A model generated the notes under the pieces. The model was given only the letters and a program-made list of their open reading frames with translations. It ran no database searches and was not told where the DNA came from. From positions 62,001 through 126,000 of the forward strand of contig CBDCUQ010000001.1 of assembly GCA_965222835.1 (NCBI GenBank): a stretch of 64,000 nucleotides of DNA, in the 5' to 3' direction. Shown piece by piece: positions 16,992 through 25,813 of the stretch. This stretch comes from CBDCUQ01 sp965222835. Lineage in GTDB: Bacteria; Pseudomonadota; Alphaproteobacteria; Rhizobiales; Hyphomicrobiaceae. The first letter of the stretch is position 1. Each line of letters opens with the position of its first letter. The translations under genes were made by a program, and so were the position numbers.

Positions 16992-18032
16992 GTGAAGAAC
17001 GCACAAACACCAGATCGGCCCCAGGAGAGCGATATACGCACCCTCGATGTTGAGGAGAGCGACAGCGGTCAGAGGCTCGATCGCTTCCTGGTCTCCAAGC
17101 TTCCCGAACTCACCCGCGTGCGCATTCAAGCACTTATTCGGGATGGCCACGTCACAACAACGGGCAAGTCGCAATTAACCGCATCGAACAAGGTCAAGCC
17201 TGGAGACGTCTATCACGTCAGGATCCCACCGGCAGTATCCTCTGAGCCGGCCGCCGAACACATCGAACTTTCCGTTGTTTTTGAGGACGCCCACCTGATT
17301 GTCATCGACAAGCCCGCAGGCTTGGTCGTTCACCCTGCCGCGGGTCACGCCAGCGGCACCCTCGTCAACGCCCTCATCGCACACTGTGGCCCATCACTAT
17401 CTGGCATTGGCGGCGTCAAACGACCCGGTATTGTGCACCGGCTCGACAAAGACACCTCGGGCCTCCTTGTCGTCGCCAAGACCGATAAAGCCCATCTTGG
17501 CTTGAGCGAGATCTTTGCGGCGCACGGGCAGGACGGACGCCTTCACCGCACCTACCGTGCACTCATCTGGGGTGCACCGCCCCGCCCCTCCGGCCGCATC
17601 GAAGCGCGCCTGGCACGCAGCAAAACCAACAGAAAGAAGATTTCGGTCGTCAAGGGCGAAGCGGGACGCCACGCCGTCACCCACTACGAGGTCCTTGAGA
17701 AATTCGGAGGTACGAACGCCCAGCCGCGCGCATCGTTGCTCCGCCTAAAGTTGGAAACCGGGCGAACCCATCAAATCCGCGTGCACCTGGCCCACATTGG
17801 CCATCCCGTCATGGCCGACCCGACCTATGGGGCGCATTTCAAAGCCAGCGCCAACAAACTGAGCAAAGAAGCGCGCGACGCCCTCAAGGCACTCGGACGT
17901 CAGGCGCTCCACGCAGCAGAACTTGGTTTCGAACATCCGGTGGCGGGCAAAATGTTGTTCTTCCGAAGTCCGCTTCCCAATGATATCGAACGGCTACGAC
18001 AGGCCCTAGGCGCCGAACGTACAGCCTATTGA
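16992..18032 (+). CDS. RluA-family 23S rRNA pseudouridine synthase (RluD-like)
   Basis: Isomerises uridines in large-subunit rRNA; RluD-type by architecture. The product of 346 residues has an S4 RNA-binding domain (about 25-80, RLDRFLVSKLPELTRVRIQ) and a catalytic domain with VIDKPAGLVVHPAAGH and HRLDKDTSGLLVV, catalytic D152, then LETGRTHQIRVHLAHIGHP and HAAELGFEHP near the end. The start is GTG at 16992 with AAAGAGA seven bases upstream; GTG 16944 is an upstream alternative. It is followed after 35 bases by a small-protein gene. Confidence 0.9.
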   Translation: MKNAQTPDRPQESDIRTLDVEESDSGQRLDRFLVSKLPELTRVRIQALIRDGHVTTTGKSQLTASNKVKPGDVYHVRIPPAVSSEPAAEHIELSVVFEDAHLIVIDKPAGLVVHPAAGHASGTLVNALIAHCGPSLSGIGGVKRPGIVHRLDKDTSGLLVVAKTDKAHLGLSEIFAAHGQDGRLHRTYRALIWGAPPRPSGRIEARLARSKTNRKKISVVKGEAGRHAVTHYEVLEKFGGTNAQPRASLLRLKLETGRTHQIRVHLAHIGHPVMADPTYGAHFKASANKLSKEARDALKALGRQALHAAELGFEHPVAGKMLFFRSPLPNDIERLRQALGAERTAY

Positions 18033-18067
18033 AGACAAGCACGTCGCCACAAGTGAGGGTACAGACC

Positions 18068-18247
18068 ATGGCGAAAAACCCGCCCGCAGGCCACCGCAGG
18101 GAGGCTGGTCACGATCGCCAGAAAAAACTGGCAGAAGTGCTGCGTGCCAATCTTCGAAAGCGCAAAGATCAGGCCCGCAAGCGCTCGGCAGACGCCGCAG
18201 CAGAGGGCCCGGAGAACCTCGATCCGACCCAGTCCGAAGATCGCTAA
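18068..18247 (+). CDS. Small basic conserved protein, function unknown
   Basis: A 59-residue, strongly charged protein: MAKNPPAGHRREAGHDRQK, then LAEVLRANLRKRKDQARKRS and an acidic tail. GAGGG lies nine bases before the ATG. Similar short basic proteins with an LRxNLxxRKxQxR core occur near murA in alphaproteobacteria as I recall, but I know no function. It has no membrane segment and may bind RNA or a ribosomal partner; that is only a guess from charge. It lies between the rluD-like gene and murA on the same strand. Confidence 0.6.
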   Translation: MAKNPPAGHRREAGHDRQKKLAEVLRANLRKRKDQARKRSADAAAEGPENLDPTQSEDR

Positions 18248-18408
18248 ATATCGCAGGCCGGCGCCTTTTTGCGGCCATCTGGCGCGGACATGACCAACGG
18301 GCCTTGCTGACGTGGCATATCGCAGATTAAGCAGAAGGCACTTTTTCGAATCGTTCGGCAGCAGGGAAGTCCTGCCACACGGGTTTGCCGCACAAATAAG
18401 GGACGGCG

Positions 18409-19698
18409 ATGGATCGCATCAAAATAGTGGGTGGCGGACCCCTGCGTGGCACCATTCCGATTTCGGGCGCGAAGAATGCGGCTCTACCGCTCATGATCGC
18501 GAGCCTACTGACAGGCGACCGCCTAACCCTCAAAAACGTCCCCAATCTTGCCGACGTCAATCTGCTTGGTCGGATCTTACGCAACCACGGCGTCGATCTC
18601 GCCGTCGACGGCAAACGCACCGGGCCCAATCTGCAGGGCGAAACCTTTCATCTGACCGCGCGCGATATCGTCGACGCCACGGCACCCTACGAAATGGTAG
18701 CCAGGATGCGCGCAAGCTTCTGGGTCTTAGGCCCGCTCATCGCCCGCATGCGGCAGGCCCGCGTATCCCTACCTGGCGGTTGCGCGATAGGAACGCGACC
18801 AGTCGATTTCCACCTCATGGGCCTGAAGGCATTGGGTGCCGAGATCGACATCGACGCCGGCTACGTTGTGGCACGCGCCCCGAAGGGCCTGCACGGAGCC
18901 CACATCATTTTTCCGAAAGTCTCAGTGGGTGCCACACACAATGTCTTGCTAGCCGCGGCCCTGGCCAAAGGGGAAACTCTTCTCGAAAACGCAGCGCGCG
19001 AGCCGGAGGTCGGTGACGTCGCCCATTGCCTCATCAAAATGGGCGTTCTCATAGAAGGCATCGGAACCTCGACATTGCGCATTCAGGGGCGCGACCAGCT
19101 CGACGGCGCAATTCACACCGTGCTCCCGGACCGCATCGAAACCGGAACGTTTGCCATGGCCGTGGCAGCGACCGGCGGTGACGTCGTCCTCGAAGGTACA
19201 CGTCGAGACTTGCTGGCGACCGCCCTCGACGTTTTGGAGCAATCCGGAACCGAGGTTTCCGACACCGAAACAGGCCTCAGGATCGCGCCAAATGGCGGAG
19301 GCATTGTTCCCGTGAGTGTCGAAACCCAGCCATTCCCCGGTTTTCCGACAGATCTTCAGGCCCAGCTCATGGCTCTCGTCGCCAGGGCAGACGGCACAAG
19401 TGTGATCCGCGAAACCATTTTCGAAAACCGGTTCATGCACGTGCAAGAGCTTGCCCGCCTCGGTGCTGACATTCACCTCCACGGTGACACGGCAACGATA
19501 AAGGGCGTAAAGCACCTTCGCGGCGCACCGGTTATGGCCACGGACTTGAGAGCATCGGTATCACTGGTCATCGCCGGTCTCTCGGCGGAAGGCGAAACGA
19601 TCATCAATCGCGTCTACCATCTCGACCGCGGGTTCGAACGCATCGAGCAAAAGCTGTCTCAGTGCGGCGCCCAGATCGAGCGCTTGGTTACAGCCTAA
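18409..19698 (+). CDS. murA: UDP-N-acetylglucosamine 1-carboxyvinyltransferase
   Basis: Transfers enolpyruvate from PEP to UDP-GlcNAc, the first committed step of peptidoglycan synthesis, in the cytoplasm. The 429-residue length is standard. Key motifs are SGAKNAALPLM at the N-terminus (with the conserved Lys/Asn), LPGGCAIGTRP around C125, the cysteine attacked by fosfomycin (so the site is of the sensitive type), and FPTDLQAQLMAL and ENRFMHVQELARLGADI later. The first ATG follows GGGACGGCG. It is on the same strand as the small basic protein 160 bases upstream. Confidence 0.97.
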   Translation: MDRIKIVGGGPLRGTIPISGAKNAALPLMIASLLTGDRLTLKNVPNLADVNLLGRILRNHGVDLAVDGKRTGPNLQGETFHLTARDIVDATAPYEMVARMRASFWVLGPLIARMRQARVSLPGGCAIGTRPVDFHLMGLKALGAEIDIDAGYVVARAPKGLHGAHIIFPKVSVGATHNVLLAAALAKGETLLENAAREPEVGDVAHCLIKMGVLIEGIGTSTLRIQGRDQLDGAIHTVLPDRIETGTFAMAVAATGGDVVLEGTRRDLLATALDVLEQSGTEVSDTETGLRIAPNGGGIVPVSVETQPFPGFPTDLQAQLMALVARADGTSVIRETIFENRFMHVQELARLGADIHLHGDTATIKGVKHLRGAPVMATDLRASVSLVIAGLSAEGETIINRVYHLDRGFERIEQKLSQCGAQIERLVTA

Positions 19699-19758
19699 AA
19701 TCTAACCAGATATGTCGGGAACGAGCGGAGCCACGCCCGCAGCGCCACCGACGCCGGC

Positions 19759-20457
19759 TCATTCACCAAGTAAGACCTCTTTCGCTTCATTGATCTTTGA
19801 AGCGAGATAGGTGGACCCGCCGCGATCCGGGTGCAGCTTCAGCATCAGCTCGCGATGCGCACGTCGGATCTCATCATCCGAGCACCCCGGTTGAACGCCG
19901 AGAATTTCAAACGCCTCTGCAGCGCTCATGCGCCCGTCCGCGCCCCCACGCATCTCGTGTTCACCCCGCGCCATGTCCTCGCGCCACGCCGGATGCATGC
20001 GATCAAGGTAAACCTCGAGAACCTGAGCGGATTGGGGATCGACGAACTGGCAATCCTGCCAAAGGAGCGCAATCTCTACCGGCTTCAAAGATTCGATCGC
20101 GCGCCCTTCAAAGATTCCATTCAGAACCTGGCCCGAAATCTCACCTGTGTCATGATCGAGCTCGATATCGAGAAAATCCGTCGTAATCCGTGATGTCTGA
20201 CCGGATGATTTTGTGGCACCGCCGCCGAAACTTCCGATGCCCCGGCTCCAGCCCAAAAGCCAAGCGCCGATCACGGCCAAGGCAATCGCCTGATTAACCG
20301 CGCCGCGCAAAAAGAAGGCAAGCGCAACAACAAGCGTCAGCACACCGGCGACAAACTTGATCTGACGCGCCATCGCCGTCGTGTTCGCACGCGAGAAGCG
20401 CTGCACGGCATAGAGCGCGATAACCAGCGCCAACAGTCCAAGGATAAAATACTGCAT
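19759..20457 (-). CDS. Membrane-anchored DnaJ-domain protein
   Basis: A 232-residue J protein with two N-terminal hydrophobic segments (about 2-19 and 35-68), a central soluble domain (about 90-165, TDFLDIELDHDTGEISG) seen in TerB/DjlA-like DnaJ proteins of alphaproteobacteria, and a C-terminal J domain (about 178-232) with HPD at 209-211. It should stimulate a DnaK-type ATPase at the inner membrane. Its ATG overlaps the stop of the upstream VWA gene (TGATG), so the two are probably translationally coupled. Substrate is unknown. Confidence 0.85.
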   Translation of the reverse strand: MQYFILGLLALVIALYAVQRFSRANTTAMARQIKFVAGVLTLVVALAFFLRGAVNQAIALAVIGAWLLGWSRGIGSFGGGATKSSGQTSRITTDFLDIELDHDTGEISGQVLNGIFEGRAIESLKPVEIALLWQDCQFVDPQSAQVLEVYLDRMHPAWREDMARGEHEMRGGADGRMSAAEAFEILGVQPGCSDDEIRRAHRELMLKLHPDRGGSTYLASKINEAKEVLLGE

Positions 20458-21248
20458 CAGCCGCCCGGTTTCATCTGAGTAAGCAGGAGCCGGGCACCGT
20501 CGCCGCCGCTTTGTCCCGAGAGCGCCAAAAGCGCTTTTTGCCCGCCCGCCGCGTAGACGGCAACAGCCCGCAAAAGAGCCTTGAGTTGGGACGCCGAACC
20601 TCGATCAAAACGGCACCATGCCCCATTGGTCAGCCGTGCGATCTCCTTAAAAGTGCGCGAGACGGACGGATCATTGCCCTCTTGAAAAAGAAAGACAGGA
20701 AGTCCCAACAAGGCAAGCTCGCCCGCACGCGCGCACAAATCGTCGATATTCTCCTCCATCGCGTCACCGACATAGACGAGCGCCTGCACCTTTCGCGAAT
20801 CCGTCTCGGAACGTGCATGCGAAAGCACTTTGCCGATTTGGGTATGACCGCCACGGCAGGATACGGTTGTCATAAGCCGTGCAAGCGCATCCGGATCGGA
20901 CACCCATTTGGACGCCCGGCAGTCACCAGCGCCGCGAAAAAACACGAGCTGCACGTCGAGCCCACCAACCTCTTTGACCGCATGAAACATTTCTGCCTGC
21001 AACCCGAGCGCCATGTCCCAGGCAGGCGCGCGGCTCATCGTGGCATCCATGGCGAAGATGAGACGTCCGCGTCCCCTCTGATCCGGGACGGATATAGATT
21101 TCATTTGTGCGACGAAAGCATCAACTTCGGCCGAACTCGACCGAACCTCAGGCGGTGCACCGGACGAGGCATCGATAGTAGACGGAACAGAATCCGGCTT
21201 CACGGTCTGTCGCTCAATGTTACGAGGCTTCTTATCTTTTGTGGCCAT
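20457..21248 (-). CDS. VWA-domain protein coupled to the DnaJ gene
   Basis: A 263-residue cytoplasmic protein with a polar, probably disordered N-terminus (about 1-55) and a von Willebrand factor A-like domain. The metal site is DATMS at 68-72, a DxTxS variant of DxSxS, after the strand RGRLIFAM; later strands are DVQLVFFRG, VQALVYVGDAMEE and LPVFLFQEG. There is no signal peptide or kinase/ligase domain. VWA domains mediate metal-dependent protein contacts. The one-base overlap with the DnaJ gene suggests that the products act together. No MoxR-type ATPase is nearby. Function unknown. Confidence 0.8.
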   Translation of the reverse strand: MATKDKKPRNIERQTVKPDSVPSTIDASSGAPPEVRSSSAEVDAFVAQMKSISVPDQRGRGRLIFAMDATMSRAPAWDMALGLQAEMFHAVKEVGGLDVQLVFFRGAGDCRASKWVSDPDALARLMTTVSCRGGHTQIGKVLSHARSETDSRKVQALVYVGDAMEENIDDLCARAGELALLGLPVFLFQEGNDPSVSRTFKEIARLTNGAWCRFDRGSASQLKALLRAVAVYAAGGQKALLALSGQSGGDGARLLLTQMKPGG

Positions 21249-21318
21249 GACGCATGATGGTCTCTGAACTCAGGTACTTTAGCACAACTGCGCCGGAGTT
21301 AAGGCCCAGGAGAACCGC

Positions 21319-24300
21319 TTATTCGTCCTCGGGAATCTCGCGAACCAGTAGTGGAACATTTCCGCCGGTCGCCGTGATGTCCGTCGTCCGCGTGCGCTCC
21401 GTCGTAAACCGAATGAGATAATTCGGCCCACCCGCCTTCGGCCCGGAGCCTGATAGCCCCTCGCCCCCGAACGGCTGCACACCAGGCACCGCACCGATTT
21501 GGCTTCGGTTAACGTAGAGATTTCCGACGCGCACATGCTCCACAACATAATCGGCAACAGATTCGATGCGGCTGTGAAGCCCCAGCGTCAAGCCAAAGCC
21601 CCGTCCATTGATAGCGTCGACCACCTTATCGATATTCCCCCGCTCGAACCGCACAACATGCAGGATCGGCCCAAACACCTCGCGATCAAGCAAATCGATC
21701 CGCTGGATCTCGTAGACAGCCGGACTGACATAACTGCCCGTCCGGCAATCCTCCGGCACATCGGCATCAACGATTTCGCTTCCGGCCCGCTGTATGCGCA
21801 GCTTATGCGCCTCAAGTGCGTCTTGGGAAAGATCGTCGATCACCGGCCCAATATCGGTGGCGAAGTCAAAGGGATCACCAATCTCAAGAGCCCGCACCGC
21901 ACCGGCCAGCATGTCGATCGTACGCCCGGCAATTTCGGATTGCACAAACAGCACGCGCGCCGCCGAGCATCGTTGCCCGGCCGACGTGAAAGCCGAACGC
22001 ACGGTATCACGAACAATCTGCTCGGGCAGTGCGCTGCTATCAGCAATCATGGCATTGAGCCCGCCGGTCTCGGCAATAAAGGGAACAATGTCGCTGCGCC
22101 GCTCGGCGAGCATCTTTTGGATCGACCACGCCGTCTCATTCGATCCTGTAAAGGCAACACCTTTAACGCGTGTATCCTTGACAAGTGCAATACCAACCTC
22201 GCCACTTCCAGTCAGCAGATGCAGAACGTCCGCCGGAACACCCGCTTCATGCAGGATCTGGACAGCGAGAAACGCGGTGATGGGCGTCTGTTCTGCAGGC
22301 TTTGCCAAAACCGTGTTGCCCGTCACCAGCGCGGCGGCGATCTGCCCGGTGAAGATGGCCAGCGGAAAATTCCACGGCGCAATGCAGGCGATTGGACCAC
22401 GAGCCCGCAACTCCATCGTGTTGGTCTCGCCCGTCGGACTGCGGAAAGACCGCGGCTCGCTCATCAGCTTGCGCGCCTCCGCCGCATAATAACGAAGGAA
22501 ATCAACCGCCTCACGCACGTCAGCCAGCGCATCGGGAATGGTCTTGCCAGCCTCGCGCACAATAACGGCCATGAGTTTTGAACGGTCACGCTCGAACATG
22601 TCCGCAGCCACTTCGAGAACCCGCCCCCGGTGAGCCACGCCCTTACGATCCCAAGCATGAACCGCGACCGTTGCTTGCGCTAAAGCGATATCAACCTGCT
22701 CGCCCGTTGCCTCCCTAACGGTGCCAAGGCGCTGCAAGTGATTGTGGGGGCAAAGGACGAGGTCATCGTCAATCCCTCCGGCCGAAACCTCTCCGCCAAT
22801 GATCGGCCCGGAAGCAAACGACGGCTGCAAGGCTGCAACCATCTCATCCACCAGTTCCTGACGAACGAAGCAATTGTCGAGCGCCAGACCCACGGAGTTC
22901 TTACGGTCCGGCCAGTAAAGCTCCCGCGGGCGCGGCAGAAGCTTGATAGCGGCCCCTTCGACCCGTTCCCGTTCCGCCGCCTCCACGGGATCGCGGATGA
23001 TCTGGGCGACCGGCGCATCGTCATCCGCAAGCCGATTGACGAAGGACGTATTGGCACCGTTCTCAAGGAGACGCCGAACAAGGTACGACAGCAGGTCTTC
23101 ATGATCGCCGACGGGCGCGTAAATACGCGCAGCCTTGCCAAGCGTACCGGGTCCAACCACCTGCTCATAAAGCGCCTCGCCCATGCCGTGCAGACGCTGA
23201 AACTCGAACTGCGTAGGGCCGGCCGCCACATAAACCGTCGCCAGCGTGTGCGCATTGTGAGTCGCAAATTGGGGGAAGAAGGCCGCCGGGTGCGATAAGA
23301 GCAGGCGAGCACACGCCAGATACGAAACGTCGGTGTTGAGTTTGCGCGTAAAGACTGGATAATCGGAAAGCCCGCTCTCCTGAGCCCACTTGATCTCGCT
23401 GTCCCAATAGGCGCCCTTAACCAGGCGAACAGGAATACGTTTTCCCGTACGCTCCGCCAGACGCCGCAACCATCGCAAAACCGGTATCGCGCGCTTGCCG
23501 TAGGCTTGCACCGCAATGCCGAGACCATTCCAATGCGCAAGCGACTTGTGCGTAAATACCTGGGCGAACAGGTCGAGCGTAACCTCAAGCCGATCTTGCT
23601 CTTCTGCATCCACAGTAAGCGTAAGTCCACGTGCTTCCGCTGCCGTTGCAAGAGCGAAGAGTTTAGGGCCAAGCTCCGCTGCAAGCTGCACCTCCTTGCC
23701 CGGCTCGAACCGCGGATGCAGTGCCGACAGCTTCACCGATAGTCCCGGCCGTTTGAACAAAGCTTCCGCATGGACTGTATCAAGCGGCCCGGCAGCCTTA
23801 CCGACAGCCTCGATAGCCATCATGTAGCGCTGCAAATAGCGCTCGGCGTCAACAGCAGTCCGGGCGGCCTCGCCCAGCATATCGTAGGAGAAAGTATACC
23901 CCTTGGCCTCATAGCCCTGGGCGCGGCTAAGCGCATCCTCAATAGTCCGCCCCATCACAAACTGGTCGCCGAGGATTTTCACGGCCTGTCGAACGGCCTG
24001 GCGGATCACCGGCTCTCCCGAACGCGCCACCAGTCTCTTAAGAGCCTCCCACGGATTGGCACCTCGTTGTTCCTTGAGCCGGACAAGATGTCCCGTAAGC
24101 ATCAGCCCCCAGGTCGAGGCATTGACCAGTAGGCTGTCCGAATGCCCGCGATGCTTCTCCCAGTGCCCTTCTGAAAGCTTCTCAGCAATGAACGCGTCCG
24201 CCGTCTCCGCATCGGGAATACGCAAGAGCGCCTCGGCAAGGCACATCAATATGACGCCTTCCTCGGTAGAAAGCCCGTACTCACGCATAAAGGCATCGAC

Positions 24301-24525
24301 ACCGGAATGCTTGCCCTGGTTGTCACGCGCTTCATGCACGAGGCGCCGGGCAATGTCGCTGATGCGGCGGCGCTCATCACCGGTAAAGACGGCGCGCTCG
24401 ACAAGGCCGCCCGCCAGACGCATTTCATCGATCAGATGATGCGACGCAATCTCGTCGCGAGGCGGCAATTGGCAAGCCATATCCCCATTCGACCCGTCGA
24501 AATCGGTCTTGCGCAGAGCAACCAT
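21319..24525 (-). CDS. putA: Bifunctional proline dehydrogenase / L-glutamate gamma-semialdehyde dehydrogenase
   Basis: Oxidises proline to glutamate in two steps, FAD-dependent then NAD-dependent, with the intermediate channelled. The 1068-residue product has an N-terminal arm, a PRODH barrel (about 180-470, with VRLVKGAYWDSEIKWAQ and RRLLENGANTSFVNR) and an aldehyde dehydrogenase domain (about 540-1010) with ETGGLNAMI and the catalytic cysteine in SAGQRCSAARVL. The N-terminal ribbon-helix-helix repressor domain of enterobacterial PutA is absent, so this is a non-regulatory short type. The start at 24525 has AGAGGACGG upstream; GTG 24558 is an alternative. Confidence 0.96.
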   Translation of the reverse strand: MVALRKTDFDGSNGDMACQLPPRDEIASHHLIDEMRLAGGLVERAVFTGDERRRISDIARRLVHEARDNQGKHSGVDAFMREYGLSTEEGVILMCLAEALLRIPDAETADAFIAEKLSEGHWEKHRGHSDSLLVNASTWGLMLTGHLVRLKEQRGANPWEALKRLVARSGEPVIRQAVRQAVKILGDQFVMGRTIEDALSRAQGYEAKGYTFSYDMLGEAARTAVDAERYLQRYMMAIEAVGKAAGPLDTVHAEALFKRPGLSVKLSALHPRFEPGKEVQLAAELGPKLFALATAAEARGLTLTVDAEEQDRLEVTLDLFAQVFTHKSLAHWNGLGIAVQAYGKRAIPVLRWLRRLAERTGKRIPVRLVKGAYWDSEIKWAQESGLSDYPVFTRKLNTDVSYLACARLLLSHPAAFFPQFATHNAHTLATVYVAAGPTQFEFQRLHGMGEALYEQVVGPGTLGKAARIYAPVGDHEDLLSYLVRRLLENGANTSFVNRLADDDAPVAQIIRDPVEAAERERVEGAAIKLLPRPRELYWPDRKNSVGLALDNCFVRQELVDEMVAALQPSFASGPIIGGEVSAGGIDDDLVLCPHNHLQRLGTVREATGEQVDIALAQATVAVHAWDRKGVAHRGRVLEVAADMFERDRSKLMAVIVREAGKTIPDALADVREAVDFLRYYAAEARKLMSEPRSFRSPTGETNTMELRARGPIACIAPWNFPLAIFTGQIAAALVTGNTVLAKPAEQTPITAFLAVQILHEAGVPADVLHLLTGSGEVGIALVKDTRVKGVAFTGSNETAWSIQKMLAERRSDIVPFIAETGGLNAMIADSSALPEQIVRDTVRSAFTSAGQRCSAARVLFVQSEIAGRTIDMLAGAVRALEIGDPFDFATDIGPVIDDLSQDALEAHKLRIQRAGSEIVDADVPEDCRTGSYVSPAVYEIQRIDLLDREVFGPILHVVRFERGNIDKVVDAINGRGFGLTLGLHSRIESVADYVVEHVRVGNLYVNRSQIGAVPGVQPFGGEGLSGSGPKAGGPNYLIRFTTERTRTTDITATGGNVPLLVREIPEDE

Positions 24526-24656
24526 GCCGTCCTCTGGTTGAGTAAAATGGGACCACACCCGATTCGTCGGAGTTGTGCATCCTATCAGATCGTGATTCGC
24601 TGTGAGCTGTTCAACCGGGGGCGGTGATCCCGTACCCGTTTCTTCTCGGAAGCCTG

Positions 24657-25511
24657 ATGCCTGGAAAACTCAAAGTCGCATGCCGCCTCAAGGACTTGCG
24701 CAAGATTGTCAAAGCCTGGCGTGAAGTCGGCGACAATATTTCGCTGGTGCCGACCATGGGCGCGCTGCACGAAGGGCACATGTCGCTCGTAAAGTACGCC
24801 ACGCGGAAGGCCGATCGCACTGTTGTCTCGATCTTCGTCAACCCAACCCAGTTTGCGCCGACCGAGGATCTGTCGCGTTACCCGCGCGACCCCGCCGGGG
24901 ACACATCGAAGCTCCAAGAGGCCGGCGTGGATCTCGTTTGGGCACCGTCGCCTGAAGAAATGTATCCCGAAGGCTTTGCCACCCGCATTCTACCGCAGGG
25001 CGCCGCGCTCGGCCTGGAGGGCGCGTTCCGCCCCCACCACTTTGGCGGCGTAGCCACAGTCTGCTGCAAACTTTTCTCTCAAGTCATACCCGACATCGCC
25101 GTATTCGGCGAAAAGGACTACCAGCAGCTTTGCGTGATCCGGCAAATGGTGCGGGATCTCGACCTTCCCCTCAAGATTGCCAGCCGGCCGACTATCCGCG
25201 GCCGCGACGGCCTGGCGCTATCGTCACGCAACGCCTACCTCTCACCCAGGGAGCGAGAAATCGCTCCGAGCCTCAACCGAACGCTTCGCAAAGCGGCCGA
25301 GTCCGTTGCCAAGGGTCAAAGCGTAAAGACGGCCGCCACAGCAGCGCGTAACGCTCTCAAAAAAGCTGGCTTCACAAAGGTCGATTATGTCGAAATCCGC
25401 GATGCCGAGACACTGGCGGCACTCGATAGGAAATCGGACCGACCGGGCCGCGTGCTCGCCGCCGCCTGGCTAGGCAAAACGAGACTCATCGACAATATTG
25501 GCTTCAATTGA
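24657..25511 (+). CDS. panC: Pantoate--beta-alanine ligase
   Basis: Joins pantoate and beta-alanine with ATP to form pantothenate, the precursor of coenzyme A. The 284-residue product has PTMGALHEGH at 32-41 (HxGH nucleotidyl-transfer motif), VSIFVNPTQFAPTEDL, FGEKDYQQL and the KMSKS-like LALSSRNAYLSP. The ATG at 24657 with GGAAG upstream gives the normal length; GTG 24624 adds eleven residues without similarity. It is divergent from putA. panB and panD are not in the window. Confidence 0.96.
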   Translation: MPGKLKVACRLKDLRKIVKAWREVGDNISLVPTMGALHEGHMSLVKYATRKADRTVVSIFVNPTQFAPTEDLSRYPRDPAGDTSKLQEAGVDLVWAPSPEEMYPEGFATRILPQGAALGLEGAFRPHHFGGVATVCCKLFSQVIPDIAVFGEKDYQQLCVIRQMVRDLDLPLKIASRPTIRGRDGLALSSRNAYLSPREREIAPSLNRTLRKAAESVAKGQSVKTAATAARNALKKAGFTKVDYVEIRDAETLAALDRKSDRPGRVLAAAWLGKTRLIDNIGFN

Positions 25512-25813
25512 TCCCGCCTAACGGCAGAAAACCGTTCCAGGCCCCTGCAACAGCGCGCATTCCGCACAGTTCGGCCCTTGACCCGTGGGGCGCGAGCCAC
25601 GTTCAGCGCCAAGGCGCTTGCCAATCCACAGGTGCTTGTGCGACCTGAAACTGTGAAAAACCGCTAGATTCGGGCCTTGCGCGTCACTTGTCCTATGTCT
25701 GCCGCATGGCCGGCGTCGCGGCATCTGATCCCGCCGGATCGCAGCCGCAGCTTAAAGACAACCGCCGTTTCCGCTCAGCCCAAAGAGCGGCCCCGGCATT
25801 ATGGGACGCGCGC
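25512..25813. other. Spacer between panC and parE
   Basis: About 300 bases. The parE frame is open back to 25688, but the extra residues are not conserved-looking. No hairpin with T-run, tRNA or convincing small gene was seen. Confidence 0.4.

Noticed and set aside
20511..21257. 248-codon frame antisense to the VWA gene
   Set aside because: The opposite strand encodes a clear VWA domain with coupled DnaJ gene; this frame has no domain.
21499..22581. 360-codon frame antisense to putA
   Set aside because: It lies wholly within the conserved putA aldehyde dehydrogenase region; its product is a shadow rich in Arg/His/Asn.
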